Shown here piece by piece: positions 11,431-22,030 of a DNA stretch of 38,272 bases. Position 1 is the first letter of the stretch, and each line of letters begins with the position of its first letter. The position numbers and the translations under genes are program-made. The stretch comes from Xanthoparmelia taractica (Eukaryota > Ascomycota > Lecanoromycetes > Lecanorales > Parmeliaceae). The stretch lies in the NCBI GenBank assembly GCA_033085395.1, contig JANQBS010000336.1, forward strand, positions 1 to 38,272, given 5' to 3'. Under the pieces are notes generated by a model that was given only the letters and a program-made list of their open reading frames with translations, was not told the origin of the DNA and searched no databases.

Positions 11431-11504
11431 GTCTATTTCTATTAATAATAATAACATTATTAATTTAGAAATCGAATAATTTCTTAATAAACGAATTTTT
11501 AAGA

Positions 11505-11725
11505 AAGAACGTGATTTGACTACGGAATATCTAGTGAGATGAAAGAAATATGATCCTAAATATGATTAGTAATATAATATTAAGGATTTTGATGATGCTC
11601 CTGAGTTGATAAAGGAATATGAGGAGGAAGCAGCTAGAATTCGAGCTGTTATATCTATACTCACTTCTGCAATCTCGCTAAACTTATTCGTAAGAAGAGG
11701 TCATCCCAGAAAGCAACCTGAATAA
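11505..11725 (+). pseudogene. D1 chromodomain
   Basis: At 11522 the frame reads TEYLVR-stop-KKYDPKYD, then YNIKDFDDAPELIKEYEEEAAR. This matches the chromodomain core (EYLVRWKGYGPE....W....L..A.EL...YE) with the aromatic-cage Trp codon changed from TGG to TGA at 11540-11542. A chromodomain after integrase defines chromoviruses and is known to bias integration to methylated-histone heterochromatin. This part is less RIP-affected than the upstream integrase. Confidence 0.8.
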
Positions 11726-12081
11726 TAGTCACACTATATCTATTCACCTCACATTTAAGCGTTTAACGAGTATTATCGACCGAGAAATAATTTTCCTCTA
11801 CTCGATAACGTTTGTGTGGCTGTTATTATTGATTTACTACCTTGTATTAACTGATATTCTAACTATATGATTTGGCCGTCGAAAAGATCTTACTGTTACT
11901 ATCGAAGGGACCTCACTGTTATTAGCTTCCCGCCAATGTCAGTATGCTGCCACGCTGCCACGCTGCCGCCAACGGGCTTGCTTGGTTGTCAAGGTTTTTC
12001 CGCATACCTTAATATGTATGACTTCAATATGTATATAACAGCAAGCGAGGTCGCTCGCTTTTCTTCTATTTCGGCGGATGC
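11726..12081 (+). other. D1 3' non-coding region
   Basis: Between the chromodomain and the 3' LTR. It becomes progressively GC-richer and includes a short tandem GCTGCCAC repeat near 11946-11965. The open frames at 11867-12154 (+) and 11939-12124 (-) run into the LTR and look like no known protein, so I treat them as non-coding. Confidence 0.6.
12043..12060. other. Perfect hairpin AAGCGAG-GTCG-CTCGCTT
   Basis: Seven-bp perfect stem with a 4-nt loop, 21 bp upstream of the 3' LTR. The same 18-nt hairpin, in the opposite orientation as expected, lies 22 bp from the 3' LTR of D2 (24132-24149) and is intact there too despite RIP around it. Confidence 0.75.
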
Positions 12082-12236
12082 TGTCACGAAAACGCACTTG
12101 CCAAGCCAACCAAGCACTCGGCAAGGCAAGTGCTTGGCAGACTGGCTGACTTAGATAGAATTTTCCAACTTAGAATAATCAAGAATTAGACACCCAATAC
12201 ACTAACTGTTTGAATACACCCCTATTTGCTATTACA
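12082..12236 (+). repeat. D1 3' LTR
   Basis: 155 bp, TGTCACG...TTACA, with canonical TG and CA ends. Nearly identical to 4741-4895 (three transitions). Followed by the GATAT duplication. Confidence 0.93.
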
Positions 12237-12241
12237 GATAT
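12237..12241. repeat. GATAT target-site duplication of D1, right
   Basis: Repeats 4736-4740. Confidence 0.9.
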
Positions 12242-14210
12242 ATTTTCTTAATCTTCGATATAATAAGCTTTAATAATAAAGAGTCTTCGAAAAGAATTTT
12301 TATTAAAATTATTTCTTTAATTTTAATATTAATTCGAAGAGTTCTTCTAATTAAAGAACGAACTTATATTTTTATTAATAATTTATAGCGATTATTTAAT
12401 AAATAGAGATAATTAAGATCGCTATTATTAGTATAACTAATACTATTAATATTAATTAATATTATTTTAATAAAAATAGAATAATCTTAGAGAGAAGAAT
12501 AATCTATTATTATTATAGAAAGACCGAAATAATATATTACTATTATTATAGTAAGATTAACGAGAATATTAATTAATCTAATTTAAACGTTATATATTAC
12601 TACGAAGATAAGATCTCTTAGACCGATATAATAAAGATTCTTCTATCTTCTTATTAATATAGATTTATTATTTATACTTATAATTATTAAGATTAATAAA
12701 AAAGAAATTAATAATAAAGACGTTTATAAGACGTTATATATATGTTCTTAAATTAAGATTAATATTATTATATATTAAGTTAAGCTATAACTTAACGTTA
12801 TTAATATTAGAATTCTTAATAGAGCGTAATATATATTAAGCGAACTTTCTTAACTCGTGCTTAGTAATAGCGTTATATAAGAAATATATCTCTCGAAGAA
12901 GTAAATTAATAATAATATTTAATAATAATTTAAATCGTTTAATAAGTAGCTTTACTTATTTATTAATATTGAAATTATAAATAATAATGCGACTTTTGAT
13001 GTTAAATAGCTTACTAATTTATTATAAAAGAATAATATCTTATAAGCTTAATTATAGATTATTACGTATTATATTAGCTTCTTTAATAGATATATATTAT
13101 TTAATATAATTAAGAAAAAGATAGATATCTCTAAAATAGATATCTTTATTAATATACTTAATTACTACTTTATTATTAATTATCTTTTTATTATAATATA
13201 AATCGAAAAATCTTAAATTATTAATATTTTATCTTAAGATAGTAGCATTAATAATATTATTATCTTCGAGCGAATTAGCGAAATTAATAAAGTTAGACGA
13301 TTTTAATAAATTTAATAATATTAAGAATTAACGAGAAGCTACTATAATAGTAGTAATTATCTTATTAATTATACGTCAAATAATTACTTTATTTATTTTA
13401 AGCGATTATAATTTTAATTCTAATTTAATAAATTTATTATAAATAATTTTCTCTATTAAGATAGCTCTAATAATATTTATATTATTAATGCTTATAATAA
13501 AAGAATTCTAAGAGCGAAAATATTCTTTTAATTATAAAAGACTTCTATAATTAATAATACGATCGATAAAGATTTTAATAATACGTTAAAATATAAGTAT
13601 ATTAATAACTTAGCTAGATAAAAAGAATAATAACTCTATTAAAGTAGAGCGTTATAATTATTAAGATGATAAAATAGTTACTTAAGTCGATAATAGTAAT
13701 TACTTCGAGCGTTTATAATAACGATAGATATATTTAATAATAAGTCTCACCTCGTAAGAGACGTCTATTAAATATATTTAATATATTATTTTTATAAAGC
13801 GATAGATTTAATAATTAATACGTATAAGATCGCTATTAAATAATAAAGAAGTATTTAATATAATTACGATAATTATTTATAAAAGATTTTAAATAGTAAT
13901 AGTCTTTATTAAGAATCTTAATAATAATAATAATTAATATTAAGATAGTATTAATATTATTCTCGAGTAGAAGAGTAATTAATAAGAGATTAAAAAAAGA
14001 TTTATAAGAAGATCTTTAATAAAGACTAATAATAACGTTAAGATCGACTTATAAGTAATAAGTAAATAGCGAGCAAATAATAGATTAATAAAGAATTAAT
14101 ACTATATCTAATATAGAAATAATATATATAATAATAGCTAGATATAATAAGACGTTATTATTAAATAATAAGTATAAGTATTAATAAATTAAGTGAAAGA
14201 AGATTAATTA
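12242..14210 (-). mobile_element. Gypsy E, probable gag-side portion, and unclassified debris
   Basis: Continuation of gypsy E on the far side of the D1 insertion. On the minus strand a frame from about 12480 to 12242 stays nearly open (including NYLYLLNNRYKLL and RSLIRRTLRI) and can be continued at 4740 on the other side. This fits a gag/spacer region, but no named domain is visible. From 12600 to 14210 I recognise nothing: very low C/G, almost no CA/TG, stops in all frames. The boundary between gypsy E and other debris cannot be placed. Confidence 0.4.
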
Positions 14211-14350
14211 GAAACTATGGGAGAGCTCGGAGAATAAGTACTTACGTCTAGCCATACTAGTACTAGTACGGATATAGCTTCCCTAGCTTCTTCTCCTAGC
14301 CAAGAACTAGAAAAGCGTCTGCGAAAGGCTTTCTCAAGGCTATAGCTATA
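14211..14350. other. Less-decayed GC-richer island, unidentified
   Basis: About 140 bp with normal CA/TG content inside RIP-saturated DNA. The plus strand reads a Ser/Thr-rich segment (HTSTSTDIASLASSPSQELE) ending at a TAG at about 14353, with one stop at its start. The minus strand is also open for about 45 codons. It abuts the inverted copia LTR copy. It may be a short insert or the end of an element; I do not recognise it. Confidence 0.4.
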
Positions 14351-14359
14351 ATAAAAAAT

Positions 14360-14760
14360 AAATACTCTTTATAATTAACTTTATTAAAATATAAAATAAA
14401 ATATTTAGTAGTTATATTAATTAAAAAGTACTAGAAAAGCGAGATTATAAGATATATCTTAGCGTATTATATAATTTAGTTATATAACTCGAATTTTAAT
14501 ACTTTTTCTCGAGCGTATTCTCATAAATTATTTATTTTTTAAAAACTTTTTCTCGAGATATATTTTTTCTTTATAAAAGTTAAATAATTAAAATAAGATT
14601 TAAATATTAAGTGATTAATATAAAAATCGAAATATTTTATTAGAGATCTTTTTAAACTTAAAATAGTATATATAAGTATTACGAGTTTTTCTATTTATAT
14701 TTTCTATATAATAAATAACATTATTAAAAACTTAAAAATCGCGATCGAAAAGACTAGAAA
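14360..14760 (-). repeat. Inverted copy of copia A 3' end (LTR plus 3' non-coding)
   Basis: Reverse complement of about 1740-2134. It includes the LTR (about 14365-14510, with TACTAGAAAAGCGAGA near 14430) and adjoining 3' non-coding sequence (GCGTATTCTC at about 14516, AATATAAAAATCGAAATATT at about 14620). It is more RIP-mutated than the left copy: the CACGTGA palindromes are gone. No RNase H could be found beyond it, so the copy is partial. Confidence 0.65.
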
Positions 14761-15004
14761 GATTAAGTTTAATAAATATTAGTTTCTTAATAAATTTTCA
14801 ATCGATAACTCTTAAAATTCTATAGACTTTTTAAAGTATTAGAGTATTAATTTCTTTTCAATTATAATATAATAATAATATTAATTTCGATATTAATTTA
14901 CTATTTTCTATATATAATTAATAATTAATTCGAATAAATTACGCTTTTCGAAATCTCGTACTAAGTTAGCTCGCTAGATCTCTCGTAGAGTTCTTATTAG
15001 AAAT

Positions 15005-15170
15005 TTGTTAGCGAAATACTTAAAATTTTAATAATGTTTTTATTTTCTATTAAATATTAGATATTATTATTTTAAATTTTAAAGTTTAATTTACGCTTTT
15101 AAATGATATAGCTACTACTAATTTTAATCTTATAGTTATTAAAATATATTAAGTTAAATATTCTACACTT
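15005..15170. repeat. Diverged direct repeat, unit 1
   Basis: About 165 bp resembling 15218-15385 in the same orientation. Shared words are GAAATACTT, TTTCTATT, AAATTTTAAAG, TAATTTACGCTTT and TCTTATAGTTATTAA. Unit identity unknown. The stretches 14761-15004 and 15171-15217 show nothing recognisable. Confidence 0.55.
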
Positions 15171-15217
15171 AGGACACTAATCTTCGATATAGTTTCCTAA
15201 ATTATTAGCGCCCGTAA

Positions 15218-15385
15218 TTGTTAAAATTTATTAACGAAATACTTTAAATCTTAAATAACTTTTCTATTTTCTATTATAATCTTAAGATTATATTTTTAAA
15301 TTTTAAAGCGTAATTTACGCTTTCAAATAAAATAAGAAGAATTAAATTCTATCTTATAGTTATTAAGATAATTATTAAAACGTTT
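15218..15385. repeat. Diverged direct repeat, unit 2
   Basis: Second unit, about 213 bp downstream of the first. It contains a 19-nt palindrome AAAGCGTAATTTACGCTTT at 15305-15323. Sequence to 15531 shows nothing further. Confidence 0.55.
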
Positions 15386-15531
15386 ATTAAACTATTAAAA
15401 TATGTATTTTTATAACGTGTGTTCTTTTAGCTTATGTACCTTAGTGTAATATAATATACGAAGATCTATATTAAAAGTCCTACATATACGCTAAAACTCT
15501 TAATATTCTTAATATTCTTAAGATTTTTATA

Positions 15532-16179
15532 GTTAACTCTCGTTATAATTAAATCGAAAATTTCTTTCTATCGAAAATACGCTAATAAATAACTCTAACT
15601 CTAATTAATTAGCTTTAAAAATTATTACTATTTTTCATTTAAATTCTTCTCAAATTAGTTATCTAATTTATCTTAACGCATATTAGTCTACTTTATAAAA
15701 CGTAACTTTCTCTCTCGAGTACGTAAAGCCTTTAAAAGAGCCGAATCTTTAATTCTCTACTATTTCTTATAGATTTTTAAAATTATTAAGGCGGAGAGAG
15801 TCTCTATAATTAATATTTATAAAATTATATTTAAATAAGCCCTTTATTAAGAAAGAATCTCGCTATAGATTAAGATATTGAATTTGGAGTCGTAGATTTT
15901 TAGTTATTATTAATTAATAGACTTCAAAGATTATTTGTTATTAGAATCGTTATTGTATTAATCTTGTAAGGCCTCTCGTTAACTATTTAAAATAATCTTT
16001 TAACTTCTTTTAATAGAGAAAGAATTTATCTTAATTTCGTTGTAAATTAAATTTTTTTTTCGTTATATCTAATAACGAGATTTCTTGTTATTTATATAAG
16101 GATTTTCGGAAAAGCTAGCGAATTATTTCTCTTAAACGAAAATTTCGTTATATTCGATTTAGCTATAACGAGAGTTAAT
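15532..16179. mobile_element. TA-flanked inverted-repeat element (MITE-like)
   Basis: The left end GTTAACTCTCGTTATAATTA (15532-15551) continues with AATCGAA. Its reverse complement, allowing a few transitions, occurs at the right end (16151-16179: TATTCGATTTAGCTATAACG, then AGAGTTAAT). TA flanks both ends (15530-15531 and 16180-16181). The 648-bp length, TA duplication and long terminal repeats suggest a non-autonomous Tc1/mariner-type element. The interior repeats CGTTATA-like and AATAACGAGA words but shows no transposase frame. Confidence 0.6.
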
Positions 16180-16181
16180 TA

Positions 16182-16780
16182 TATTAAAACCTTATATAGT
16201 CTTATAATCTAATAAATATTCTTTATATAGCTATAAATATAATTATTTACTCGCTTAGTAATATTATAGAATTATATATTCCCTCTCACACGATCTTCTA
16301 GATATTTATTACCGCCTTGCAAACGAATAACTTCAATAATATATCGAGGTATTCGCTTAATTTACCTCTAAATCCTCTCTTAAATAAGCTTCTTATTCTA
16401 ATAATAAATCTATCGCTTTTTAATCTTCTTTCGAGTTCTCGATATATCGTTTTAAATAATCTAACGCTTTATTTAAAATTAATATAATTTAATTATATTA
16501 AGATTCGATAAGTTATTATATTACAATATTCTAAAATATTTATAATTATAAAGACTAAGGTCTAATATTTAAATACGTGTGTCGAGATCTTATTCTTTAT
16601 AATTATAATATTGAATCTATTTAATTTAAACTTCTAAGTAAATTTTAAAAGCCTTAAAATAAGAATTCGATTCTTATTTTATTTTTATTTTTATTATTAA
16701 ATCTATAAATTATAAAACTATCTTCGTTTTTAATAATAGTTCTAAATTAAGAATTAAGTAAAAATAAATTTTAAAATTAT
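16182..16780. other. Unclassified RIP-decayed sequence
   Basis: No recognisable protein or RNA. A slightly GC-richer patch at 16285-16345 (CCCTCTCACACGATC; ACCGCCTTGCAAACG) matches nothing I know. Confidence 0.4.
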
Positions 16781-17449
16781 CTTTCTATATAATAGCGTAG
16801 AGAAAATTATTTATATTATATAATCTATCGATTTTAAAGTCGATAATAAATATAGAATATATAAATTAAAGAAGACGCTATACGATCTTAAATAGTTTTT
16901 TAAAATTTAATATAATACTTTAATAATATATCTTAAGAAGCTAAGCTTCGAGTTTATTATTATTAATTACTCGATCTTTAATAATAATTAATATCGTTAT
17001 CGCTATTTATATAAATAAGATCTTATTAATTAATTCTAATAAAAAGAAAATTTAGAGTATTAAAAATAAATTATATAAGCGCTTTAAAATAATTAATTTA
17101 GACGCGTATAATTATTATTTTAATATAATTATTATTAGAATTTAAATTAATTAAATCTTATAACTCGATTAAACGAATTATTTTTAGAAATTTATTATTA
17201 TATATAATATATAGAAGAATAAAGAGATTTTTATTTTTATAGATATAAAGAAGTATTAGATCGCTAAAAAAAAACTATTAATAATCGAAGCTTTTTATAT
17301 TATCTATTAATTCGCTATTAGCTTATTAATATATGTAATAATATATATTAAACTAAATATTATCTATACTATTTTAATACTATTTTAATATAATTTTAAT
17401 TTAAATAAGTTCTATTAGAAGATTATTAAATATTTTTTTTCTCGCTATA
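16781..17449 (+). pseudogene. Copia A, copy 2: reverse transcriptase fragment
   Basis: Homologous to 86-700 in the same orientation. It contains LKKTLYDLK followed by a stop (about 16868-16897), then a catalytic region IVIAIYINKILLI in which Y-I-N-K (17008-17019) replaces the expected YVDD. It continues past KRFKIINLDAYNYY. It ends abruptly at 17449, where the first copy continues with the RNase H connection. The abrupt end coincides with a TGTCACGAAC that looks like the start of another LTR. Confidence 0.7.
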
Positions 17450-18540
17450 TGTCACGAACTATTAGTATCTATTTAATACTAGTATCTAATTAATATCTTA
17501 CTCGATCGTGATTAATATCTATCTCGATCGAAGTAAGTTATATTTAAATAATAGTTTATATTAGAAGAAATTAATTATCTATTTATTCAACTTTTAATTA
17601 CTTAATATATAATAGTAACGTTTAATTTCCTTCTATTATAGCGAGTATTATAAATTACTTATTAAATATTAATTCTATACTTAATAATTATTCGCTTATT
17701 ATTACTCTTTTAGCGATACGTATTTTATCTTATTTTAAAAATTTATATTATATATTCTTAAAGAGTTAAAAAAGCTCTTATATTACTCTAATAAATATTC
17801 TTAAATACGCTTTATAAAATAAGAATATTACTAATTTTCTAAAATCGATTATAATAATATTTAATTTATAATTTAAGAAGTTTAATTAAATATTTTATAA
17901 ATATTTTAATATTCTTAAATAATAAATAAGAGAGATTATTAAATATTTAATTTAATAATATCTTAGATAGATAAAGAAATAGCGATATCGTCGATTAAGT
18001 ATTAATATTAATATTTAAAAGAATCGTCGAGATAAATTAATTTCTCTCGATAAGTTAAAGTATCTCTTATTATAAATAATTAATAAATTAAGCTTAAGAC
18101 GATTAATATTACGATTTAAAGAACTTACTTATTGATTATATACACTTATATTATTACTCTCTATTAGCTATATATTAATTTTATTATTAATATTGATTAC
18201 TTTAAGTATATCTTTTATTATAAATTCGTTATAACTTTTATTTATTATTATATTATTTAACTTCTTAAAGTATTCTTTATTTCTTAGTTTATAATTTATA
18301 ATATTTAATACTTTAATAAAAAAGACTATTTATTATAATCTTATATACTTATTAAAGTAGATTAAAATAATTAATATCGACTTTATAGAGACTTGGCGAG
18401 CGAAACTTCGCTAAATATTTAATATTTTTATCGTCGATCTTATTTAATTAATCGAATAAATAAACTTATAAGATTCTTAATATTGGTCTAATAGCGATAA
18501 TAACGCTATATTATAATAATAATTATAAGAAGCTAACTTC
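17450..18540 (+). mobile_element. Candidate LTR-element insertion, start only
   Basis: TGTCACGAAC at 17450 begins exactly where copia copy 2 breaks off. The following 250 bp (ending near TCTATACTTA at about 17680) look like an LTR: TG start, palindromic CGATCG words at 17503 and 17527, no frame. After about 17740 a loosely open plus-strand frame (KELKKLLYYSNKYS) could be gag. No matching 3' LTR was found, so the element is inferred from one end. Confidence 0.35.
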
Positions 18541-18544
18541 TTTA

Positions 18545-18690
18545 ATTCGTATTTAATCTTATTATTAATAAATATCGATTCTATAATTAAAAAAGATAAG
18601 AATATATATTATTATAATATATATCTTTTTATAAAACGAATAAAGAATATAATTCTAATAAAAAAAGAGAAGTTTATTAAGATTTAGAAG
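18545..18690. repeat. Direct repeat, copy 1 of pair with 35325-35475
   Basis: Shared words in the same order: TTCGTATTTA, TTCTATAATTAAA, AATATATATTATTA, TATATATTTTTTATAAAA-like and AAAGAATATAATTCTAA. The plus strand reads SIIKKDKNIYYYNIY here and SIIKENKNIYY at the other copy, suggesting that a protein-coding repeat of unknown type was duplicated. Confidence 0.5.
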
Positions 18691-18723
18691 ATTTAGAACA
18701 TTAAGCTATTAAGTATACACTAG

Positions 18724-18891
18724 TGTCGTTTTCTATTAAGTAAGCACTCGTTCTTAAGTATCTTAATCTAGCTATTTCTAAATAGAACAATATATATATA
18801 TATAATACATTTAAAAGATCTAACTTTAATATTTTCTTTGCTCGTTATATTAGTTAAAATTTAGAATTTCCTGAATTCGAGTATTGTTAAT
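18724..18891 (+). repeat. Presumed gypsy C 5' LTR
   Basis: Starts TGTCGTTTTCTATTAAG, about 168 bp, containing a TATATATATATA tract at 18790 that could serve as a TATA element. It is followed five bases later by ATAGCAACGCCT (18897-18908), the motif also found just inside the D-family 5' LTRs. That spacing is the main reason for placing the end here. No second copy was found. Confidence 0.4.
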
Positions 18892-18908
18892 ATTTGATAG
18901 CAACGCCT

Positions 18909-21900
18909 CTAATTTCGATCTGAGATATTAATCTTAAATATCGCTAATTTTAATTTAGTTAATAACTTTTAGATATTAATCCTTTCGAATTTATCGATTA
19001 TAAAATTATTTTTTACTCTATATTAATTTCGATAATTATTAAAATTATTTATTCTTAAATTACTAATCTTTTAATTTTCTACACTTGTTCTTTCTAAAAT
19101 CTTACTATTTTCTCGATCGCTAAATTCTTATAATCCACTATATTATATTTTAAGATTACTCTATATTTTAAAATTATCTTAAGATTCAAGGTTTTCTTTT
19201 ATTCTTTAATTATTCTATTATTTAAATATCTTTTATATTTTATTATATTAAAGAATTATTTTAATTTTATTATTTAAAAGATGTTTTCTCGAATTTAATT
19301 AATAAGAAAAGAATATTAAAATTGATTAAGAAAAAAACGTAAGGAATTTTTACTAACTCTTTAAAATTTCTTCGTCTTATTCTCTCTTATCTTTTTTCTT
19401 TAATATTTAATATTTACAATTATCTCTTAATTCTATACTTTTATAAAATCGAGAATTAAAATAATAAACTTAACTTTCTCTTCGTTAAATTTTATTTCTT
19501 ATAATATAATTCTTTTAATTTTTTAACTTATTAAGTTTTTAAAATCTAAATATTAATTTTTAAGTCTTTTGACGAACGAGATACATTAATTAATCTTTAT
19601 TATCGAGAAATTTAATTTTTAATCTCTTTAAATTAATTAAGATATTTATTTAATTAAAAACGAACGAGTTAAAATAAGATCTAAGTCTATAAAAAAATAT
19701 TTTTAATTATTTCTTTATGCTCTTAATCGTTTCGCTATATATATTATTTTTAAGACTTTTAAATAGAGTATATATTTATTATAATAATTTTAAAATTCTT
19801 TATTTATTAAAGAGACTTTTAATTTAAAAGAAAATAAGAAATTATTAATATATTTTATTAAGAAATTAAGCGAGCGATATTCGATTAAGAAGACTTTCAA
19901 ACTAATAATAATAGAATTTATATAATAATCTTCTTTAAGCTCTAAATTATCTTTATAGAAAATTAAATTAATCTTAAAAATTTTAGCAGATTTTATTTAT
20001 TATTAAAATTCTTCTTTAATTAAGAAAATAATTAGAGTATTATTTTCTTTAAATAAAATTAATTAAATAATATAAAATATTGTAATTTAGACTATGCGAG
20101 CGACGCTTATAAATACGATTAATTTTAAATCGTTAGATTTATCTAAATCTTTGGAATCGTAAAGATTCTCTAATTAAAATATATAGAAAGAATCTTTAAA
20201 AAGCTTTTAAGTATTCGACTTAGAATTTTTTTATTTAAATCTTAAAGATTTCTACGATATTAATAATATCGTTCGTAACAATAAAGGAATAATCTATTAA
20301 GAAATATATCTTTTCTATCGTAGAATAAAAGATTATATTATTATTAAAGAAAAGAACGTGATTCGATCTAATCTTTCGACTTATTTTAGAGAATTAATAT
20401 TATTCTAATAATTGAATACTCTATTATAAAATAAGAAAAATATTATTATATAATTATTTAATAAACTTAAGTAAATTCTTACTCGTCTATAAAAACGCTT
20501 TAAGATCTTTATATTCTCGACTTTAAATTAACTTATTAAATAAATATATATTCTTAAGAATATAAAAGATAAAAAATATCTTATTAACTACGTGTAGAGA
20601 ATCTTAAAATATATCGTGTAAGCTAAGATTATAGATAAATATATATAGATTATCTAGGCGTGAAATTATCTAAATATAAAGTTATAGACTTTTATTTCGC
20701 TATTTATTCTATAAATTATTTTATATTAATTTATAAAAGAACTTAATAATCGAAAAAAGCTTTAATATCGTCTTTATTAATAAAATAAATCGAAGAATTA
20801 TTAAGAAATATATAATTATAAACGAGAAAAAGAAAGAGATTAAGATCGAGAATATGATTTAATAAAGAAAGAGTCAATTTAAGAAATAGATAAGATAAAT
20901 ATTAATAATTATTATAACGATCTTTCTTTTCTTCTCGATCTTTTAATGCGATAAATTCTTATACGTATTAATAGATATTGTAATATTCAAACTATAAATA
21001 TTAGTAGTCGAGCTTTCTCGCATATTTTATATACTCGTAATAATTTTATTCTTTTTTCTAGAATATATAATAAGCTTATTTCTCTTTCTCGTAGACGTAA
21101 AATTAAATTAATTATTAATGCGAGCTTTTAAAATTTAAGTCGTCTTTAATAATTATAACGAAAAACGCTTAATCGAATTGATATTCGAATAGATAGAACT
21201 ATAGAAATTATAATAGATTTTCTTTCTACTCGTTTAGAGCTAAAAATTTAAGAAATTTCGAAATATTAATATTATAGATTTCGTAAAAGATCTACTTTTA
21301 TAATTATTTGAAAGAGAATTCTTATTACGTAGAAGAATATTATAAGAATCTTTAAAAAATCTATTCTTAAGATCTTATTATTTATCACGAAGATAGTAAT
21401 AATTACTTTTATAATACGTATAGGAATAGAGTTTCGAAGAGAGAAGATAAGAAGTTTAATCTTAAGGAAGATAAGATAGATATTAAATTTATCTTCGTTT
21501 CTTATTATATTATAATAAAAAAGATAAATAAGAAATTAATATATAAGAAATATTAAAACGAATTTTTCTTAAATAATTAATTATATATATATCTAAAAAT
21601 TAAGATTTATAAGAAATAAGTTCTTTTAAGAAAGATAAAGACTAGATTTAAGATTAATCGATTTTCGAAAATAATAGAGAAAAAGTTCTTAGATATTATC
21701 GAATATTTTATTTCTTAAGAATAATTAAAGTTAATCGAATCTTTAGTATATACGCTTTCTATAAATAGAATAACTTTTCGCTTATAATATTATTTTATAG
21801 ATTTTTTTAATTTTACTTATAACGCTTTATCGAAGTTAAGATATTTAAATATTAACCATCTTATAAGTATAAATAATCGAATATTTTTAAAGAGATTGAT

Positions 21901-22030
21901 TTCTAACTTCGCTTTAAAGAAATATAATATTATAATTATCCTAAGAGAAATTAAGTCGAATTATTATTCTATTATTAAGTAAATAATAATAATTTTTTTA
22001 TAAAAGAAGAAACGCTTTAAAAAAAGATTA
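18909..22030 (+). other. Gypsy C leader and gag region, decayed
   Basis: About 3.1 kb where leader and gag of gypsy C are expected from position. I see fragments of open frame (about 21150-21240 and 21290-21470 on the plus strand) but no motif I can name. Composition is saturated: TA-rich, very few CA/TG. It could include further inserted remnants. Confidence 0.35.

Larger units (their letters stand above)
4741..12236 (+). mobile_element. Ty3/gypsy chromovirus D1, complete but inactivated
   Basis: A 7496-bp LTR retrotransposon bounded by 155-bp LTRs and a GATAT duplication. Plus-strand order: 5' LTR, leader, gag, zinc finger, protease, reverse transcriptase, RNase H, integrase, chromodomain, non-coding 3' region, 3' LTR. 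The two LTRs differ at only three positions, all transitions, while the interior is saturated with RIP changes. D2 (23945-33347, opposite strand) is a second family member of nearly identical size once its Fot1 insertion is removed (about 7514 bp). It inserted into gypsy E. Confidence 0.92.

Noticed and set aside
11867..12154. Plus-strand 95-codon open frame in GC-richer DNA, with an opposing minus-strand frame
   Set aside because: It runs from the D1 3' non-coding region into the LTR, has no recognisable domain, and exists only because this part escaped RIP.
12500..12620. Tyr-rich plus-strand stretch that could be CCHC zinc knuckles with Cys mutated to Tyr
   Set aside because: The His position does not fit and the better-supported frame here is on the minus strand (gypsy E).
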